From NCBI GenBank assembly GCA_026826555.1, contig JAKSZT010053764.1:14938213-15002212 (forward strand): a stretch of 64,000 nucleotides of DNA, written 5' to 3'. The stretch's first letter is position 1, and the number at the start of each line of letters is the position of its first letter. Below, piece by piece: positions 24,236 through 36,319 of this stretch. The notes under the pieces are model-generated. The model did no database searches. It was not told the DNA's origin and was given only the letters and a program-made list of their open reading frames with translations. Origin of the DNA: Tolypeutes matacus. Taxonomy: Eukaryota > Chordata > Mammalia > Cingulata > Chlamyphoridae. The translations under genes and the position numbers were made by a program.

Positions 24236-25279
24236 ATATTCAAATGCTGGAAAATGGTTTTTGTGAGCAACTCACACTGGGCAAAACCTTCTACTACCAG
24301 GATTTGATAATGTGTGTTAAGATGTAACTTATGGGGAAACAAAACTTTTAACTGGCCCTCTCCTTGTTCTTTAAGGGCTATACTTTGGATTCAGTATGTA
24401 CCTAGCAAGATTAAATTACAAAAGGTTCAAGGAAGACATATAAGATGTTACACTATTCAAGGACAGAAAAATAAAATGGGGTCTTTCTAGGGATTGACAA
24501 ATGGATTTTTACTTATACCTTTATTCTCTTTCTTAAGTGTTAAAAACAATCAAATCTTGCCAATAGAATGCCACACAAAGTGCCAAAACTATGAGAACAA
24601 TGATTTCTTAATGACAAGAATCATTTCTATCTCTTTTGAATTGAAAGGGAATTTAACCCCCAACCTCAAAGTGCCAGAAATCTCCAAATCCTCATCATTT
24701 CTGGTTTTCTGTATCTATAATTGCTTGAAGGGAGGGGGCAGGATACAAGAGAATACATTGAACATGATTGCTTCAGAGGAAGGTCAATTTCTTTTGTTTC
24801 CTACCTCTTTTACCATGCAACTCTTAACCCCCTCACAGAAACTGTGACAAATGTTCTTAGGAAGATGAGAATATACCTATTTGCATAATCTAAATGCAGG
24901 AACAGAGAATGTACTTCTTGCATATTTAAACCACAATAAAAAATTAAAGTATGATGCATTATGGGAAATTACTTGAGATAATGTACCTTTGAAGCAGTAA
25001 TGACAAGTTTTTACTTTTTCTAAAATAAACAGCACTCCAAAAAAAATTCTATCATTCGAGATGCATTTAGTACATTAATTTTGATATAATTAATTTCAGA
25101 ATTTCATATTTATCACAGTGATCAATCGCCTTAATGTCCTTCATTACTTTTCTACTAGTCTACTTCAGTCCTTAAAAATCTCTCTATTCTGTCTCCCATT
25201 TACCATTGTTCAATGCAAATTTTTCTTTCACAGATAAGTTGATAGCAAACTCAAAAAGACATTTAAGAGGTAATCTAAG

Positions 25280-25297
25280 GGCAGAAAAAAAAAAAAA
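25280..25297 (+). mobile_element. 18-bp retroposition scar: ggcag plus poly(A), with exact 15-bp duplication
   Basis: The 15-mer aagaggtaatctaag occurs at 25265-25279 and again at 25298-25312. Between them lie only ggcag and 13 As. This is the signature of target-primed reverse transcription that stopped almost at once, leaving little more than a poly(A) tail. Confidence 0.85.
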
Positions 25298-25654
25298 AAG
25301 AGGTAATCTAAGCACCTCTTAAAATATATATATAGGTATTTCTGATATTAACCAGGCAATTGGCTAGTTTTCAAATAATTGTTAGATATTCCTGATCTTT
25401 TAGGGTTTGAAAACACCCTAATTTCAATTGCATTAATTTTTTGAGATGACTTCTAAATCTATCTAGTTATATATTTATCTCTCTATCCCTCTATCTATAT
25501 AATTAGTTTACAGAAATAAACCTAGGTTTGATTTGGAAGTTTTAAACCTTCTTCAGAAATTACTAGTGGAATTGTAAAAGTCAGGGTTGTCAATAATTGA
25601 ATGTAGCATTTGTAAGATCTCCAATAACAACATTAAAAATGCAATTATTCCTCA

Positions 25655-25800
25655 AAAAAAAAAATATATATATATATACATATTTTTGCTTACAAAAATA
25701 ACATTTTTATAAGCAAATGCACATATATGCATATATATTTATATAGCATTTTACAAATATTGGTATGTATTGTGAAAAACTTGATTTTTACCCACAAAAA

Positions 25801-25843
<43 letters not shown>

Positions 25844-26155
25844 ATAGGAAAGGGAAAAAAAAGAAATATTAGTGAAACAAAGCTGCAGGAAATTTAAATA
25901 AGTAAATTTCATAATAGTCTCCGGCACTCCGTGTGTGACTTTGCTGTGACCTAAAACTTCTTTGAAAATTAAATGAAAAAAATTTGGAGACAATGGGGAT
26001 TGAGAGGGGGAAGGTGTCACGGCACACCGGACATCCGATAACACAGTGATAAAAGGAAGGAAAGAAAAGAAAAGAGAAAGGAAAAAAAAAAAAGAATAAA
26101 TATATATATATATAAATAAAAATAAATAAAAATAAAAATTAAAAAGAAAAGGGAA
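25655..26155. repeat. AT-rich low-complexity block with (AAAT)n and (TA)n tracts
   Basis: A TA tract lies at about 25664-25678, an uninterrupted AAAT run at 25796-25847, a GAAA-rich stretch at about 26053-26090, and TA/AAAT tracts at 26098-26150. A small piece at about 25940-25970 (ctgtgacctaaaacttcttt) looks like an L1 3'-end relic. Confidence 0.8.
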
Positions 26156-26254
26156 TTCATCCACTGCTTTATGTTGCTTCATCAGGCAGATTCTGTCTTT
26201 TGTTGATAAAATAAAATTTTGATTAACAGGAACCATTAAAAAAAAAAAAATACT

Positions 26255-26620
26255 AGAAGGAAAGCTAAAAACTGTATCATGAGACTAAGGTAGTAAAACC
26301 ACATGTAAAACACGAATATGGGTGATTGTTCAAATATAAGACTGTTTTTAGAAAATATAAATTCAAATATACTAGAGAGAAGGAAAAAGGATAGCAGCTA
26401 TGTACAGCAGAGGAAGCACAGAGAGATTAAGAGGTGATGAGTTTTGTTTTGTTTTTATTATTATTATAGGAATAATGAAAGTGCTCTAAGAATGACTGAA
26501 GTGATATGATGAATGCATAAACATGTGAATAAACAGAAAACCATTGAATGTATACTTTGGATCAATTATGCTTTATTTATGAATCAATAAAATTGATTTG
26601 ATAAGTTAATTAATTAATTA
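26255..26620 (+). mobile_element. L1 3' UTR fragment
   Basis: Contains gaaagctaaaaactgtatca, agcagctatgtacagcagag and gaatgtatactttggatcaa, ending caataaaattgatttgataa. Collinear with 21780-22135. Confidence 0.85.
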
Positions 26621-27579
26621 ATGCTCACTAGAAGTCCAATATGAGCTATTATTTAAATATCTAGTCCTTTATCTTAAAAAAACCTGCAATTACATGTTTG
26701 TTATTCAATAAAATAATATATTGTTTTCCTAAATAAAAAAAAACGACATTTAAGAAATGTTTAAGTTATTCTCAAGTTTTTTTAAATACTAAAAGGCACT
26801 CATAAATAGCCAAATACCTCTGCACCCCTCATTATATGATAACAATATGTTTTAATTAAAATTGCATGAACTATGAGAAACTTTCTTATAAGAGCCTGGC
26901 CTCAGGGGATCTTTTATTTTTCTTTTTTAGAGTAATTGCTTGAATTTTCATCTGGGAGTTTACAAGTCTGTGTGTGTGTATATGTGTTCTCATAATAAAA
27001 TAATAAATGTCCAATTTTCCCTGGTACTGGCTTCCCTGATAAGAATGAAGAGAAGGAAAGGAAGAGGGGAGAGTAGGAGGGAAGTTAGAAGGGAGGAAGG
27101 GAAAGGGACAGACAGGGGAACACCCAGCCAAGCAGAGATGGCTGCCCATCAGGCAGCTCTGCTACACTCACCCCCAGGGCCAGAAGGAAGAAGAAAGGTC
27201 CACTGGTACATGCCAGAGAAGAGCGGCCAGATAACCTTCCTTAACCTGCCCTCACAGTCCCTCTAGAGAAGCACATAGAACGTATGTGTATTCTTTGCCA
27301 ACTGGCACAAAGCATGGACTAAAGAAGGATACATCTGATAAAAATCGATTTTGCAAACTTGAGCTTTACTCCAATGATTAGCATCCATAAATGTTATGTT
27401 AGGTCAAACTTGTTTCAGCTTATGTTTCAAGAACGTTTTTTAAAAAGAAGTTTAAACTAACTTGTTTGTATGTAAATCGTAACATTGTTATGCAATAATT
27501 TTAATTTTACATTTTATATACCTGGGTAAACTTATTTTAAAAGAGTACAATCAAGTTATATTATCTGGGGAAAAATCTA

Positions 27580-27870
27580 AACATTTGTTTTTGAAGCAGG
27601 CTACAAAGGGAATCAGTAGACAGGTCTGGAACCTGGCAGAAAAACCACCGCCATTGAACACATGTTCTTCAGGAACCCCAAGAAGGCTGCTGCAAGACCC
27701 TCACAAGAAATCCCATTTGCAATTTCCTCTGGAAGCCAGAAGCCCCGGATATTCTCCAGGGGCCTTATTGTTGGGTCCTCCCGGGGGATTGATGGGTAGG
27801 GTAATCAAAACAGCAAACAGCTGGGACTTTTCCCGTATCATTAGCAAAGGGGCGGAATAATTAATGGTTT
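27580..27870. promoter_or_regulatory. Candidate non-repetitive regulatory island (inferred)
   Basis: This stretch lacks the A/T runs and repeat phrases around it and is visibly richer in G and C. It carries a cluster of plausible factor sites: cagctg (E box), the near-palindrome gggacttttccc, ggggcgg and aataattaatgg. These are short motifs that also occur by chance, so the call rests on compositional contrast alone. No promoter or exon is evident. Confidence 0.25.
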
Positions 27871-28504
27871 AAAAAGTAAGTGCAAAAACAAAAACCTCCT
27901 ATTCTGGCCTTCTTCACCCCTGCCTGGATCAATGCGTAAGTAAACCTGGGGATTTATAATCTATAATGGGAAATTGTATTCTATAAGACAGCCCCCTTTA
28001 TCACTCTTCATCCCTTCCTTTCTACCTGGGACCTATGATCTGTTATTTTCTCCCATTTCTCTTCTCACCATTCCTTAATAAGTTACTGGCCTAACTAACC
28101 CGACATGCTCTTGAAATGCATATTTTGCAGCATAGTCAAGAACCTAGGCAAAATCTGGTAACACTTTCTCTGGTTGGTGTTTTATTTACTTGTTTAGTGA
28201 AAACATAGAATAAGAAATTATCAATTACTGAACTAGGGCTGTGTCCCAAGCATTTCATAATCTTTACTTTCCATTTGATTTTAGAGGGGAGAATAGGGCC
28301 AATATTTTATTCACTTGCTTTTTAATTTTTGTGTGTTCTACCAAGTTACAATGATACAGAAAAGGTACCATATGGGGAAAAAATGCAAGGATAGAATAGC
28401 ACAATTCTTGAAATATAAATAGTTTAAGCGTTAGTGAGAAAATGTATTCTTTTTTTATTTCTTTATCAAGACTAGTAAAAAAAAAAGAAAACAGAAAGTT
28501 AGTA

Positions 28505-28712
28505 GGTAATACCTTGATGATGCTCTTTCAAATTTGTTACAAGTGTTTCACAACAATGCAAGATATTGCTTATGGGGTGATGAATGGGGTCCCTGTATGA
28601 TGTTATGCATGTTTTTTTCCTAACTTCACAGCTTTTACTATGCACTTATTGTTTATATATGTTCATTTATGAATTACATACTTCAATAAATTTTTAATGA
28701 AAAAAAGAAAAA
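28505..28712 (+). mobile_element. L1 3'-end fragment
   Basis: gtttcacaacaatgcaagat, ggggtgatgaatggggtccc and gtttatatatgttcatttat match the L1 3' end at 4640-4800. It ends with an A-rich tail. Confidence 0.85.
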
Positions 28713-28884
28713 TATCATAACTCATAGGGAATACACAAACATATCTCTGACAGCATATATTGGTTCAAAATCATTAATACATGCTATCTTCATTAAAATA
28801 CAGTTATTGGGGAAAGAAACAATCTGCACATCTAATCAGAAATATGTTTGGACCACAGCAAAACAAAAATTAGTTAACACATGA

Positions 28885-29880
28885 AGCTGTGAATATAGAA
28901 TTCTCTAATTCAACACACGCTATTTTAATAGATATTTGTCCAAAGAAATACAAATGGAAAAAAAAAAAAAAAAAAAAACACCACAGGAAAAAATGTTCAA
29001 CATCACTAGCAATTAGAGAAACACAACTCAAAACTAAAGTGAGGTATCATTTCACACCTATTAGAATGGCCAGTATCAAAAAGACAGAACTACAAGTAAG
29101 TGATGGAGAGGATGCGGAGAGATTCACTCTTGATGGGAATGTAGACTAGTACAGCCACTTTGGAGGACTGTTTGGCAGTTCCTAAGGAAGTTGAATATAG
29201 ATTTGCCACGTGACCTGGCAATAACATACTAGGTATATACCCAAAAGATCTGAGAGTAGTGCACATTGATATTCATAGTGGCATTATTCACGATTGCCTA
29301 AAGATGGAAACAACCCAGGTATCCATCAAGCAATGAATGGATAAACAAATTGTGGTGTATACACACAATGGAGTATTATGCAGCTGTAGGAAGAAATGAA
29401 GTTATAAGGCATATGACAACATGGAAGAACCTGGAGGACATTATGTTCAGTGAAGCAAGCCAGACACAAATAGACAAATACTGTATGACTGCGCTAATAT
29501 GAACTAAATATATTGTGTAATCTCATGGAGTTAATATTTTGAATATGGATCACTAGAAAATAGAATGAGGTTAGAGAATGGAAAGATAAGGGTTAACTTA
29601 TGCAGAATTGGTAAAAAGGACTTGTGTTAATCTATGGAAATAAATAGAAAAGGTGAAAGCTCAGCATAATGTCGGGAACTAGCAGTACTATTATGTGGGT
29701 ATGAAAGGGGTTTAAAGGGAAAGTCTAAGGTCATGTATATTATTAACAGCAAAGATAGAAAAATGTAACATGGAACCGTATAACATAGTAAAACTGCATG
29801 TGAAATATGAATATGGATAAAATTGTATATATAAAACTTTTTCTTTGAAATTGAACAAATTTATGTTAATACTACAAGAT
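28885..29880 (+). mobile_element. L1 ORF2 3' end and 3' UTR
   Basis: Decayed ORF2 C-terminal coding is visible at about 28990-29150 (SLAIRETQ, RYHFTPIRMASIKKT). Typical L1 phrases follow: gcagccactt-like agccactttggaggactgtt, aaagatggaaacaacccagg, caatggagtattatgcagct and tgttcagtgaagcaagccag. A 3' UTR follows to about 29880. There are stop codons throughout and an expanded A run at about 28958-28979. Confidence 0.92.
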
Positions 29881-29892
29881 GTTAATATCAGA

Positions 29893-30195
29893 CAAAAAAA
29901 ACATTATGCTAAGTGAAAGAAATCAGATACAAAGTACTATATATTGTATGATTCCATTTAAATAAAATGCAAATATAAATCAATTTATAAAGATGAAGTT
30001 AGATTAGTGGTTATGTAGGGCTGGGGAAGGACTGCTAAGGGGTTTGGAGTTCTTTTTGGAGTAATGAAATTGTTCTAAAAATTTTTGTGGTGATGAACGC
30101 ACAACATTGTGATTATAGTAAAAGCCGCTGAATATACACTTTGGGTAGATCATATAGTATATTAATATATCTCAATAAAACTGCTTAATAAATAA
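29893..30195 (+). mobile_element. Second L1 3' end, probably nested in the preceding L1
   Basis: It restarts with cattatgctaagtgaaagaa and tatgattccatttaaataaa, which belong upstream of the 3' UTR just passed. It ends ctcaataaaactgcttaat plus an AAAT tail. The preceding element's 3' UTR appears to resume at about 30205. Confidence 0.75.
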
Positions 30196-30199
30196 ATAA

Positions 30200-30455
30200 T
30201 TATGCAAGAATAGCCAGAAAGGGCAGCTATGTACATCAGGGGAAGCATAGAGAGATTAAGGGGTGAAGAATTTTCTTGTTAATTTATTTTTCTGTTTATT
30301 ATTATTATTGAAATAACAAAAATGCTCTAATGATGATTGAGGTGATGAATACACAACTATGTGATTATACCAAATACCACTGATTGTATACTTTGGATGA
30401 ATTGTATGCTTTATTAATATGTATCAATGAAATTGATTTGTTTTTAAAAAACGCT
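30200..30455 (+). mobile_element. L1 3' UTR terminal part
   Basis: gggcagctatgtacatcagg, ttgaaataacaaaaatgctc, taccaaataccactgattgt and atcaatgaaattgatttgtt are collinear with 21900-22135. Probably the displaced end of the L1 beginning at 28885. Confidence 0.85.
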
Positions 30456-30559
30456 CCTGAAAGGCTATACTACCTTTCAGGTAGAAAAATAAACAATTTT
30501 GTATATGGGTTTTCTGTACTTAGAATTTACTCCATTCACACACGTTAAAATATATGTAT

Positions 30560-31725
30560 AAAAAGATGGCAGTGTGTGTGTGATGGTAGTGCAAGGCTAT
30601 GTCATTTGAACAACCAACAAGAACTAACAGAAACCTCTTTCCCAAAGCTAAAGGACTGCAGTAACAGGGTAAGCACTGAACCAATTAAGAGGCAACTTAA
30701 ACGCAGTAGGATCTCCTGGTGCCTGGCTAGCCCCTCTCCTATCCCCTCACCAGCTGCATGCAGAGCCATACCACACTCCTAGTATAGATCCCCTGGTCCA
30801 GATTCCAGAGAGAGCAGCGTAATCCTCAGACACATAGTATGAAATCTGGCCCAATCTGTCCATTGGCAGCCTGAGAGACTGGAGGAAGATGCTCACCATC
30901 TCAGACCTTGCCCTGTATATAGAAGGTAGCCTTCAGAACTTTCCTACAGAATGCTGTGGGAGATCAAATTGTGGCTGGCAAGAACAAAGGATTGCCAGCT
31001 ATAGGACATACAGTGCAGTGCCTGGGTCTGTGAGGAAACTTTCCTAGGGAATGGGGGCATTCACATCTGTGTAAATGGGAGAATCACTGGGGCCACACTT
31101 AGACGCCCAAGACAAGACATATGCACAGAAAAGATGAGGATGGCTGCTATGCTTGACCTCAAGCTATTATCCAAACTCACTGTATGGATAAGCACTGAAG
31201 GAGACCACTTGCACAGATCAATCTATAAAGATTAGGAAAGTTGCTTTCTATTTTCCTCCTTTTTTTTTGGTTTTTGTGTTTTGTTGTTGTTAGTGCTTAG
31301 CATTCAAAGACAGCTAGCTGTACACAAGCTTACAGAACAGACCTAGAGTCTAAATTCCAGTGACAATATATCATTAAACATATCAAAATGCCCAGGTTTC
31401 AATAAAAGATTACAAAATATACAAAGAAACAGAGTGGCCTGGGCAAAGGAGATTAAACATTACAAAACCATCAATCAGGGGAATCAGACTTGGCACATTC
31501 CAGAGAAAGACTTTTAAAAAATAGTCCTAAATCTCAAAAGCTAAAGAAAAACATGTTTAAAGAAATAAAGGAAACCAGGAAAACGACAGATGCATATAAA
31601 GACAATATCAATGACATGATGGAAATTACAAAAAGGAACCAAATAGAGCTAAAGACCACAGTAACAGAAACTTAAAATTCCCTAAAGGGATTCAACAGCA
31701 GACTGAAGATAGAGATGGCAAAAAA
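30560..31725 (+). mobile_element. L1/HAL1-type 5' UTR and start of ORF1 remnant
   Basis: An approximately 0.9 kb non-coding stretch leads to atatcaaaatgcccaggttt and ttcaataaaagattacaaaa, phrases I associate with the region before L1 ORF1. A short decayed frame at 31490-31675 contains FKEIKETRKTTDAYKDNIND and then ITKRNQIELKTT. This resembles the coiled-coil N-terminal half of L1 ORF1p, which binds RNA as a trimer. It ends at a stop after 61 codons and is not functional. Confidence 0.65.
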
Positions 31726-31734
31726 AAAAAAAAA

Positions 31735-31960
31735 TAATCAAGCTCAAAGAGACAGAAATTAGCACACAAATTGCACAGGGTAGGGTAGGGGCAAAAGGAA
31801 TGGGGAATTAATGCATAATGGGTGTACGGACGTTTTAGAAATGGAAGGTGATGATGGTACCACACATTGTGAATGTGATTAATCACGCAGAAATGCATGC
31901 TTGGAGTTGTTGAGATAGGGAATTTTATGTTGTATACATACTTCCACAAGTTAAAAAAAA
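31735..31960 (+). mobile_element. L1 3'-end-like fragment
   Basis: ggaaggtgatgatggtacca, cacattgtgaatgtgattaa and gggaattttatgttgtatac, then an A-rich end, follow the order of older L1 3' ends (dominant phrase: gatggttgcacaacactgtg). Confidence 0.6.
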
Positions 31961-32034
31961 GAAGAGCAACTAAAAAGACAATGACAATTAAATGCAATAT
32001 GTGATCCTAGATAAGACCTAAAAAGGGAGGAATA

Positions 32035-32425
32035 AAGGCTCAAGAGGACATTATTGGAACATATGTAAACATTGGAATATAGACTGTAAGCTCTTAATCA
32101 ATGTTAAATTTCTTAAACTTGATAACTGCACCTAAGGTGGTTACATAAGTCAATATCCATGTTCTTAGGAAATGTACATGGCAGTATTAAGTGTTCAAGA
32201 AACATGATGTATACAATCTATATCAAGGGTTCAAAAAATAAGAGTAACTGATAGACGAAAAGGGAGGGAGGGAGGGAGGGAGGGCAAATGTGGTAAAATG
32301 TAGTGGATCTGCATATCTGGGAGGACAGGGGTACATGTGAGTTGCCTGTGTGGTGTTTGTGTTAGTTTTTTAACTGTTCAGTAAGTTTGAAGGTATTTCA
32401 AAATAAAAATTTCACACACAAAAAA
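32035..32425 (+). mobile_element. Older L1 3' UTR fragment with (GGGA)n tract
   Basis: aggacattattggaacatat, tcaatgttaaatttcttaaa, tgttcttaggaaatgtacat and gtttgaaggtatttcaaaat are in the order of an old L1 3' UTR. A GGGA run occupies about 32260-32284. Confidence 0.7.
32260..32284. repeat. (GGGA)n microsatellite
   Basis: About six GGGA units within an old L1 3' UTR. Confidence 0.95.
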
Positions 32426-33104
32426 AGTATTTCATTTTTTATCCATGTTTGGCTGAGATATTTTTATTCATTCATTCTGTGAGAATCAGGGTAATTTGTG
32501 CACCAGGACTGTGCAGACTGTAGCAATCACCAGAGACTCGATCCTTGTCCTAGAGAAAAACAGCTCACATGGGAACACAGCTAGGAATGCCAAGCACTAT
32601 GTGCAGATTTTCTCACTTAATCTTCAGAATAAGAAAAGAGTAGAGGAGAGTACAAAAGAACTATTATTTCTGAAATTCCCAATTATACTTGCTTACTTTC
32701 TTAATGAGGAAATGCAACTATGAAAATCTTGAACTTACAATTAATTTAACTTAACAATTCAGTCATCATTATAAATATGAGACACAGTTATAATCACTCA
32801 GGGATTGTTGATATTTACACTATTTAAAGCTGAAAAAAATAACCAACGTAAAGCTTCAAAAACAGAAAATTATGCAAATGCTGAACTATCAGATTCTTAA
32901 TCTTGAGAATTTTTCTCATCTATTGCTCTTGTCCTATTACCTCCATTTGAAAAACCTTTCATCAATAGACTAGGGTTGTAATAATTTGTACAGTCAGTAA
33001 CAACACTGGAGATTTTCATTTGTCTTCTTTGCCAACCTGGGAAGTGAGCAATAGCACTCACCTTTTTGCATTTCTATGACTATTCACAAGATTAAATTCA
33101 TGTT

Positions 33105-33175
33105 GTAAACTTACTATTGTTTACATTTCTTCTTTGGTGAACTGTCTGTCCTTTGCCCATTTTTTCTACTTTCAA
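33105..33175 (-). mobile_element. Short L1 ORF2 3'-end fragment
   Basis: tttcttctttggtgaactgt and cctttgcccattttttctac are the antisense of the L1 ORF2 terminus. Confidence 0.6.
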
Positions 33176-33179
33176 TGTT

Positions 33180-33350
33180 GAATGACCCTCATTTGTTCCT
33201 CTCTGTGCTTTACTCTTTGCCTCTATAAAATGGGGACAATAACATCAATCTTATAGGACAGTTGTAAAAAATTAAATGAGTCAATGTATGCAAAGTTTTA
33301 TGCTTGACACAATGCAAGCACTCAGTGAATTTTAGCCATGGTAATTATTA
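33180..33350 (-). mobile_element. MIR SINE
   Basis: Antisense MIR: ttgcctctataaaatgggga, ataggacagttgtaaaaaat, atgagtcaatgtatgcaaag and gcaagcactcagtgaatttt. Confidence 0.88.
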
Positions 33351-33599
33351 ATGAATTAATGATTCATTATAATGAATTGTTATTCATTAAATGAGGTCCT
33401 TTATATATTGAAGTAGTGCTTCTTTTCAAACTTGAGATTATAGTACCCCTGGTGGAAAAGAAGAGTAAACTCATACCCTCATGTTATCTAGAGGTAAAAA
33501 CGAAGCAGTACACCAGATGTATCAAATTTCCTTAAAAGATACAGGTTTAAGTATTCATGTAAATTTTACATGGCGCTCCAAAATATATCAATATTTGCC

Positions 33600-33790
33600 G
33601 GGAAGCGGCTGTGGCTCAATCAGTGGGGCTCCCGTTTACCATATGGGAGGCCCCGGGTTCGGTTCCCGGGGCCTCCTGGTGAGGGCGCGCCTGCCCGCAC
33701 GGCGTGGTTAGCTGACCCAGCAAGCACAAGCAGCAAGGGGGGGATAAATGAATAAATAAATAAAATCTTAAAAAAAAAAAAAAAAAAAAA
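33600..33790 (+). mobile_element. DAS-type SINE, long form with tRNA-unrelated tail, young
   Basis: The body aagcggctgtggctcaatca … ccccgggttcggttcccggg is followed by a GC-rich tail (gagggcgcgcctgcccgcac … caagcacaagcagcaagg), an AAAT tract and a pure A run. CpG sites and the clean poly(A) suggest recent insertion. Flanks atatttgcc (33591-33599) and aattttgcc (33791) are near-matching duplications. Confidence 0.92.
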
Positions 33791-33904
33791 AATTTTGCCT
33801 AAATATATTTTATTTGTCATTAATTTGCTATTAAGTAGCATTTAGGAATTAGTTCCTCCCACAAACATATTCTTTTTGGGTATTCATATCTCATTGGAGA
33901 TGGA

Positions 33905-34350
33905 CCTTTGTATTAGTCAGAGTTCTCTAGGGAAACAGTATTAACAGGAGAGAACTGTAAATAGTATGAGATTTTATAAAATTCTCTCACATGACCGTGT
34001 GGAAGCACAAGTCCATATTCCACAGGCAGGCTGCAAACCAGGGGCTCTGATGAAGGTCCTTCATGAGTTCCCAGGAGACACTGGCTATCCAAAGATGAGC
34101 TGGAAAATTCTCTCTGAATGCTGAAATCACTTCCCCTTTTAAGGATTTGATTGATCGGCTAAAACATCACTCACTGCTGATGGCAATCTCCCTGGTTGAT
34201 TGTATATATAATTAGCCATCTAGGCAGTGAACACACTGATGACTGAAGTCCATAAATTACCTTGTATTACAATTAGCCCAGTGCTTGCTCAACCAAACAA
34301 TTGGGCACAATTACCTCACCAAGTTGACACATTAGCCTAACCATCACAAC
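33905..34350 (+). mobile_element. Mammal-wide interspersed repeat, family not assigned
   Basis: It starts tattagtcagagttctctag and ends ccaagttgacacattagcct, then aaccatcaca. Both ends are those of a repeat I recognise from other mammalian genomes but cannot name with certainty. It has no coding capacity. Confidence 0.6.
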
Positions 34351-34603
34351 TTTATTAAGGATATTAATCTACTAGTTCTCATGTAATAGAAATAGAATGC
34401 CTTTTTATTTCGTTTGCAAAATTTTAAAATATACTTCAAATCAAACTTCCCTTCATGGTATCTACCTGCAATGTCCTGCTTGGGAGAACCTTCTCCACTT
34501 GAGAATGAGATAAATATTCCCTGGTGTTTTCTACTATTATGTTTAATATTAAATATTTAAGCCAAATAGAATTTTGTTTTGATGTAAGGCGGAAATCTAA
34601 AGT

Positions 34604-34638
34604 TGTGTATGTATGTATGTGTATTTGTATGTATGTAT
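34604..34638. repeat. (TGTA)n microsatellite
   Basis: Imperfect TGTA repeats: tgtgtatgtatgtatgtgta followed by more units. Confidence 0.85.
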
Positions 34639-35209
34639 TTTCCTTCTATCAAACTACAAAGGTTTTATATTAGTAGTGTATTTATTTAGCTACATGTTTC
34701 ATTAAATGTTTTACAAAGACTCTATTTAAACATAAATGGAAACTTACTTTTGTTTTAATTATTTACTTTTTTATGTAGATAAGAACTGAAGAGCATTCTA
34801 TCATTTTGGACACAGCATTTAACAGAAGAAAGCTTTTAAAAGTGGAAAAGATCCATCTAGAACTCTGTTGATTTTTCAAGGCTGTTTCTGAATAGCTTGG
34901 GTTTATAAAATTAAATTTCTATCCCCAACACACATCAATGCCACTGGACGTGCAGGATCAGATGGTCATAACAATGCCCATATTAACAATCTATAGCACT
35001 AAAGAAACTTGTTGTACACACAAACCTTTTAGTTTCACAGTGAGAGGGGATAAAAGCTGAAACTCTGGAAAACTCTGTCCTCTCCATCCCACCTGCATGA
35101 CTACATCTACTCTCTTAGTCACAGTAGGAGAATCAAGGACATCCTTCTATGCACAAGGAAAGCAAAACCTTCTTTGTTGCTTGTTCACATCCAGTTGATT
35201 AAAGAATTG

Positions 35210-35643
35210 CACTGGGGGCGGATGTGGCTCAAACGGTTGGGCATCCGTCTACCATATGGAGGGACCTGGGTTCGATCCCGGGGACCTCCCGGTAAAATAA
35301 AAAAAAAAAAAAATATATATATAGAAGGCGCATGGGCTGTCAGGCTCTGTGTGCCACTGAGCCGTCGGGCCCCGGGAGCCATGCAGCAGGATGATGACGT
35401 AACAGGGGAGAGACAAGACGAGATGCTCCGAAAGCTTCAGAAGCCAGGAGCTGAGGTGGCACAGGCAGCAGAATACCTCTCTCCTACATCAGAGGTCTCC
35501 AGAATTGAATCCTGGTGAAGACTGGAAGAGGAAGATGAGAAGAGGTGGCAGGAAACAGACACGGAGAATTGCCCAGCGAATGAACACAAAGCAGCAAATG
35601 GCGAAGGGGGGGTTTAAAATGGATAAAATAAATAAATCTTAAA
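35210..35643 (+). mobile_element. Long composite DAS-type SINE (about 430 bp)
   Basis: The left unit (35214-35295) has gcggatgtggctcaaacggt and gggttcgatcccggggacct, then an A run and TA tract. A middle block follows (gaaggcgcatgggctgtcag … cgtcgggccccgggag). Then comes a right unit with gctgaggtggcacaggcagc and cctctctcctacatc, and an AAAT tail. The 9-mer aaagaattg flanks it at 35201-35209 and 35644-35652. The middle and right parts resemble the element at 44061. Confidence 0.85.
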
Positions 35644-36319
35644 AAAGAATTGTATTTGTTACTTACAAATAATTCAAAAATAAGTTTCTACATTTTCAAA
35701 TTGCTTCATGTTCTTCTTACTTTATTTTTACAAGAAAAGAATCAATAAGATACCAAACAGTTGGCATTTGAATATTTTTCCCAGAGGTATATCTTCTGTC
35801 TCTGAAGTGTGACTGACACAATAAAAATTTACTCCAGAACTATAGTACTTTAATGTATTCCACACACAGCCCAGATGAAAAACAAAGAATAAATATTTTG
35901 ACCAATCTGAAATCCTATTTGAGCCCAGAAGATAAGAACACATCCCCAAGCTGGGTACCTCCACATAATTTATTTTAAAAGACAATTAACAAAACTTTAT
36001 TTTCTGAAGGTGGCTGATATGTGTTTAACTGACAGCTGCCCCTTCCTGATAACACATAGCCCATGCAAGCTGCATCGCCACAGGTATAATCACCAAACAA
36101 CAAGCATGGGTCTACAATTAATTCCTAGGGCCGATCTGGTATACAAGAATCCAAGAATGTTCTCAGGGTCACTGCCAAAGCACAAGATGAGAGAAGGGGA
36201 ATTCCAAATTGCTTTTAAAGGTTTAATAGATTGCAATACCTCATGGAAGTATGCTTATTATACTTGGTTAAGTATGGGATACAGAGACAAATGTTTATTA
36301 AATGCCATGTGTTAGTCAC

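Noticed and set aside
25751..26236. A 161-codon minus-strand open frame with LFIYLFIYLF repeats
   Set aside because: It is a translation of the AAAT microsatellite and surrounding A-rich sequence.
33481..33755. Open frames with GSRLPYG-like peptides, also near 35174, 44038 and 12237
   Set aside because: These are translations of DAS-type SINE bodies, not genes.
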